Of a stretch of 7,966 bases of DNA, positions 6,231 through 7,966 are shown in pieces. The stretch is from CF-113 sp035716135 (lineage in GTDB: Bacteria > Chloroflexota > Ktedonobacteria > Ktedonobacterales > Ktedonobacteraceae): assembly GCA_035716135.1 (NCBI GenBank), contig DASTKD010000442.1, positions 1 through 7,966 of the forward strand. The letters run 5' to 3'. The position numbers were made by a program, and so were the translations under genes. Numbering within the stretch: position 1 is the stretch's first letter; the number at the start of each line of letters is the position of its first letter. Under the pieces are notes generated by a model that had not been told where the DNA came from, ran no database searches, and was given only the letters and a program-made list of their open reading frames with translations.

Positions 6231-7085
6231 TTACTGATTCCGCGCGGGTGCGACAGGCGCGGCGTTGGTTGCGTAGCGGTCAGTGCTTGTGGTAACTTGC
6301 GTGCCGCTGATGTTGAACGGTTGCCCGATAGCCATATTGGGAGCTGATACCACGCCGCGCTCGGCCATTAACATCGCCGTATAGTAGCGCACCGCTTCCA
6401 TCTCGCTCAGGCCAAAGGCTTTGAGCGAAATGAGGGCCTTCATGCGCTCGTCGCGCGGGAAAACCAGCACTTTCACGGTGTCTAACGAGATGCCGTAGGT
6501 AGCCAGAAATTCTTGCAAATGCTGGTAGACGATCTGCGAAAGGTCGTGAATTTTTTCGTTGACCGATTCGAGTGGCGTAATCTGCACCAACTGGTTGACG
6601 GCCTGCTCAATGACCGGCCCCGCATAGGCGTTGACCTCGGCGATGGTCAGTGCATGGCCCCGGTAAGGCATGTGCTGCACCAGGCGCACCGCGTTTTCGC
6701 GCGTCTCCACATGAATATAGTAGTCCACGCTGTAGACCATCTCTGCCATCTCGCGTGAAAGCGCCATGCCGTTCGTTTTGATGACCAGTTTGGCACGGTT
6801 GATGTAGAGCGCCTCGTATTGCCAGGGACTCTGGCCGCCATAAAATGCCTGTTGCATCGAACCAAATAGCGGGCGATCAGGCGTCTGTACTGTGTATTGT
6901 CCCGTCTCATACACATTCAGGATAGCCCCGCGCGACTTGAGTACGCAGAAATGGTTGCTTTCAACCGTCAGTAGCGACCCGTTCATGATACTGTTATCCG
7001 GGAAATGCCAGATAAGAATGTCGGGTCCCATGACCTCTTCGCCGTTCGCGCCCAGCGTCGAAACGACGTTACGGATACCTGTCAT
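6231..7085 (-). CDS. SPFH domain protein, YdjI/virion-core-like
   Basis: From the preferred start this is a 284-residue protein. The N-terminal part reads IWHFPDNSIMNGSLLTVESNHFCVLKSRGAILNVYETGQYTV (residues 25-66), followed by the LYINRAKL strand (93-100) and YSVDYYIHVE (118-127). This is the pattern of the cytoplasmic SPFH proteins related to Bacillus YdjI (W/F-P-x-N-x-I-x-x-GS, then 'G.Y.L.T'). A helical region (about 170-245) follows and then a polar Ala/Pro tail. No transmembrane segment is present, and the C-terminal zinc ribbon found in many relatives is absent. SPFH proteins oligomerise and organise membranes or stress complexes; the specific role here is unknown. AAAGGAG (7094-7100) is only two bases from ATG 7091 but eight from ATG 7085, so 7085 is preferred. 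The gene is followed by the helical hypothetical gene. Confidence 0.85.
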   Translation of the reverse strand: MTGIRNVVSTLGANGEEVMGPDILIWHFPDNSIMNGSLLTVESNHFCVLKSRGAILNVYETGQYTVQTPDRPLFGSMQQAFYGGQSPWQYEALYINRAKLVIKTNGMALSREMAEMVYSVDYYIHVETRENAVRLVQHMPYRGHALTIAEVNAYAGPVIEQAVNQLVQITPLESVNEKIHDLSQIVYQHLQEFLATYGISLDTVKVLVFPRDERMKALISLKAFGLSEMEAVRYYTAMLMAERGVVSAPNMAIGQPFNISGTQVTTSTDRYATNAAPVAPARNQ

Positions 7086-7143
7086 AGTCATTGCTCCTTT
7101 GCTTTTTTAGTACAAAAAGATGGTAAGGTAGTCCATGTTTAGC

Positions 7144-7173
7144 ATACTACCCTGTACAACGTACTTGTGTGAA
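7144..7173 (-). promoter_or_regulatory. Possible promoter for the SPFH gene
   Basis: On the minus strand, TTCACA (7168-7173, five of six to the -35 consensus) and TAGTAT (7144-7149, four of six to the -10) are 18 bases apart. This would start transcription near 7137, giving a leader of about 50 bases. A GTAC-N3-GTAC half-site pair (7154-7164) lies in the spacer and could be an operator. The -35 overlaps the T-run of the terminator of the upstream gene. The match is modest, so this is only a candidate. Confidence 0.3.
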
Positions 7174-7233
7174 AAAAATCAAACCGGAGTAGCCAGGGCG
7201 GGGGCAAGCCTCGCCCCTACCCTGCTACGGTTT
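7172..7233 (-). terminator. Rho-independent terminator enclosing the methyltransferase stop codon
   Basis: Reading the minus strand, bases 7233-7213 pair with 7205-7181: a GC-rich stem with a seven-base loop (7206-7212), small bulges (7187-7189 and 7194), one mismatch and one wobble pair. It is followed two bases later by seven Ts (7178-7172). The methyltransferase TAG (7225-7227) and its last two codons lie within the stem. The core GTAGGGGCGAGGCTTGCCCC resembles dispersed GC-rich palindromes common in some bacterial genomes, so the terminator may derive from a repeat. Confidence 0.65.
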
Positions 7234-7836
7234 ACTCACAACTAACTGTACAGACAATGTTCTAGCCGGGAAAGAAAATGCGAAGAAGTTCTCGTAGATA
7301 TTCGGCCAGCGATTGGCTAAAAATTCTATCAGCATGAGGCGGAACAGGCGTCCGAAACCGATGCGGCGCGGGCCGATTTTGAAACGTGTCGCGCTGAACC
7401 ATGTATAGCGTTCTTTGTCCCCGGTCTCGGCAAAATGCTCAAAGGTGCGATAGGTGAAAAATCGCACATGCGTCGGATCGCCAAAGGCTCCTACACAAGT
7501 GTAGTAAGGTACGACAATATCAATCACCGCGCCGGGTTTACAGACTCGATGCAGCTCGCCAAGCACATCCGCAAGATTCCTGATATGTTCCAGCACATGA
7601 TGCGCGTAGACCGCCTCGAAACGGTTGTCTGGAAATGGCAGTTTTTCGCGGTCCAGGTCCAGCACAACATCAACACCGGGCAATTCGGTAATATCCAGCC
7701 CGATGGAACCCGGCATCTTATGTACGCCACAACCAATATGCAGAGCTTTGTTCTCATCCAGAGAGTTCTCACCGTCATTCGCCATAGGTACTCCATCTGT
7801 ATGTATGTTGGATAAGATTGTCATGCTGAACGTCAT
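7225..7836 (-). CDS. Class I SAM-dependent methyltransferase
   Basis: This protein has up to 203 residues, with a Rossmann-type methyltransferase core. Motif I is LHIGCGVHKMPGSIGLDI (32-49, glycine loop plus acidic D48), and DVVLDLDREKLPFPDNRFEAVYAHHVLEHI (56-85) covers motifs II-III with the typical HVLEH turn. It continues with LHRVCKPGAVIDIVVPY (95-111) and the family-typical GDPTHVRFFT (119-128). Such short enzymes often sit in surface polysaccharide or small-molecule loci; the substrate is unknown. The start is uncertain. GAGGAGG (7838-7844) is only one base from ATG 7836 and 13 from ATG 7824, whereas GGAG (7791-7794) is five from ATG 7785 (MANDGENS, 186 residues), just before the domain. 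The full open frame is given. It is probably downstream of another gene whose end lies 42 bases upstream. Confidence 0.9.
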   Translation of the reverse strand: MTFSMTILSNIHTDGVPMANDGENSLDENKALHIGCGVHKMPGSIGLDITELPGVDVVLDLDREKLPFPDNRFEAVYAHHVLEHIRNLADVLGELHRVCKPGAVIDIVVPYYTCVGAFGDPTHVRFFTYRTFEHFAETGDKERYTWFSATRFKIGPRRIGFGRLFRLMLIEFLANRWPNIYENFFAFSFPARTLSVQLVVSKP

Positions 7837-7878
7837 TCCTCCTCATTATATTCACAATTGCTTGATTACTCGATACTA

Positions 7879-7966
7879 TTATGAACTCCTTACCCCGGCT
7901 TTCTTATCAAGTTCATCGTTGATAGCAAATAGGTACCATCCCTGCTTGCCATTTCGCTGCACCGTA
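7879..7966 (-). CDS. Probable 3' end of an unidentified coding region (partial, runs off the window)
   Basis: Reading leftward from the right edge, one frame is open for 28 complete codons to TAA at 7879-7881. It encodes VQRNGKQGWYLFAINDELD followed by KKAGVRSS. The composition (Trp-Tyr-Leu-Phe followed by a charged, polar tail) looks like a real protein C-terminus. It lies 42 bases upstream of the methyltransferase frame on the same strand, which suggests an operon. The fragment is too short to name a family, and a chance open frame of this length cannot be excluded. Confidence 0.45.
   Translation of the reverse strand, partial: TVQRNGKQGWYLFAINDELDKKAGVRSS

Overview
The window looks like chromosomal DNA of a free-living bacterium of moderate GC content. 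The best guess is Chloroflexota, Ktedonobacteria-like. That guess rests on the mix of a PIG-V type mannosyltransferase, an exported glycosidase-like protein with a Pro/Thr-rich linker, a YdjI-like SPFH protein, and dispersed palindromic repeats of the 'CATTCTGAGCGCAGCG' and 'GTAGGGGCG' types. The taxonomic call is inference. No RNA gene, CRISPR array, transposase or phage gene is visible.

Left part (26-1157, minus strand): a small cupin protein followed 49 bases later by a calcineurin-like metallophosphoesterase, probably one operon. Between the cupin and the divergent mnmE lies a gene-free stretch (about 1158-1487). It holds a large nested palindrome (1280-1439, with perfect 29-bp inner arms) and then a near-consensus sigma-70 type promoter whose predicted transcription start is the A of the mnmE start codon, so mnmE is probably read from a leaderless mRNA.

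Centre (1488-5571, plus strand): mnmE (tRNA U34 modification GTPase), then a membrane-anchored clan GH-A glycosidase-like protein, then a multi-pass PIG-V family mannosyltransferase. The gaps are 40 and 21 bases, so the three may be co-transcribed. The last two plausibly act together on an envelope glycan or glycoprotein, but this is inferred only from fold and adjacency.

Right part (5577-7085, minus strand, convergent with the mannosyltransferase): an SPFH-domain protein followed by an unrecognised helical protein of about 182 residues. A 14-bp hairpin sits in their intergenic gap, and one of its arms is repeated a third time over the downstream start codon.

Far right (7181-7966, minus strand): a class I SAM methyltransferase that ends in a terminator-like hairpin enclosing its own stop codon, preceded at the edge by what looks like the 3' end of another coding region. 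The candidates most worth a second look are the nested palindrome with the leaderless mnmE promoter, the glycosidase-mannosyltransferase pair, and the SPFH pair with its possible RNA switch.
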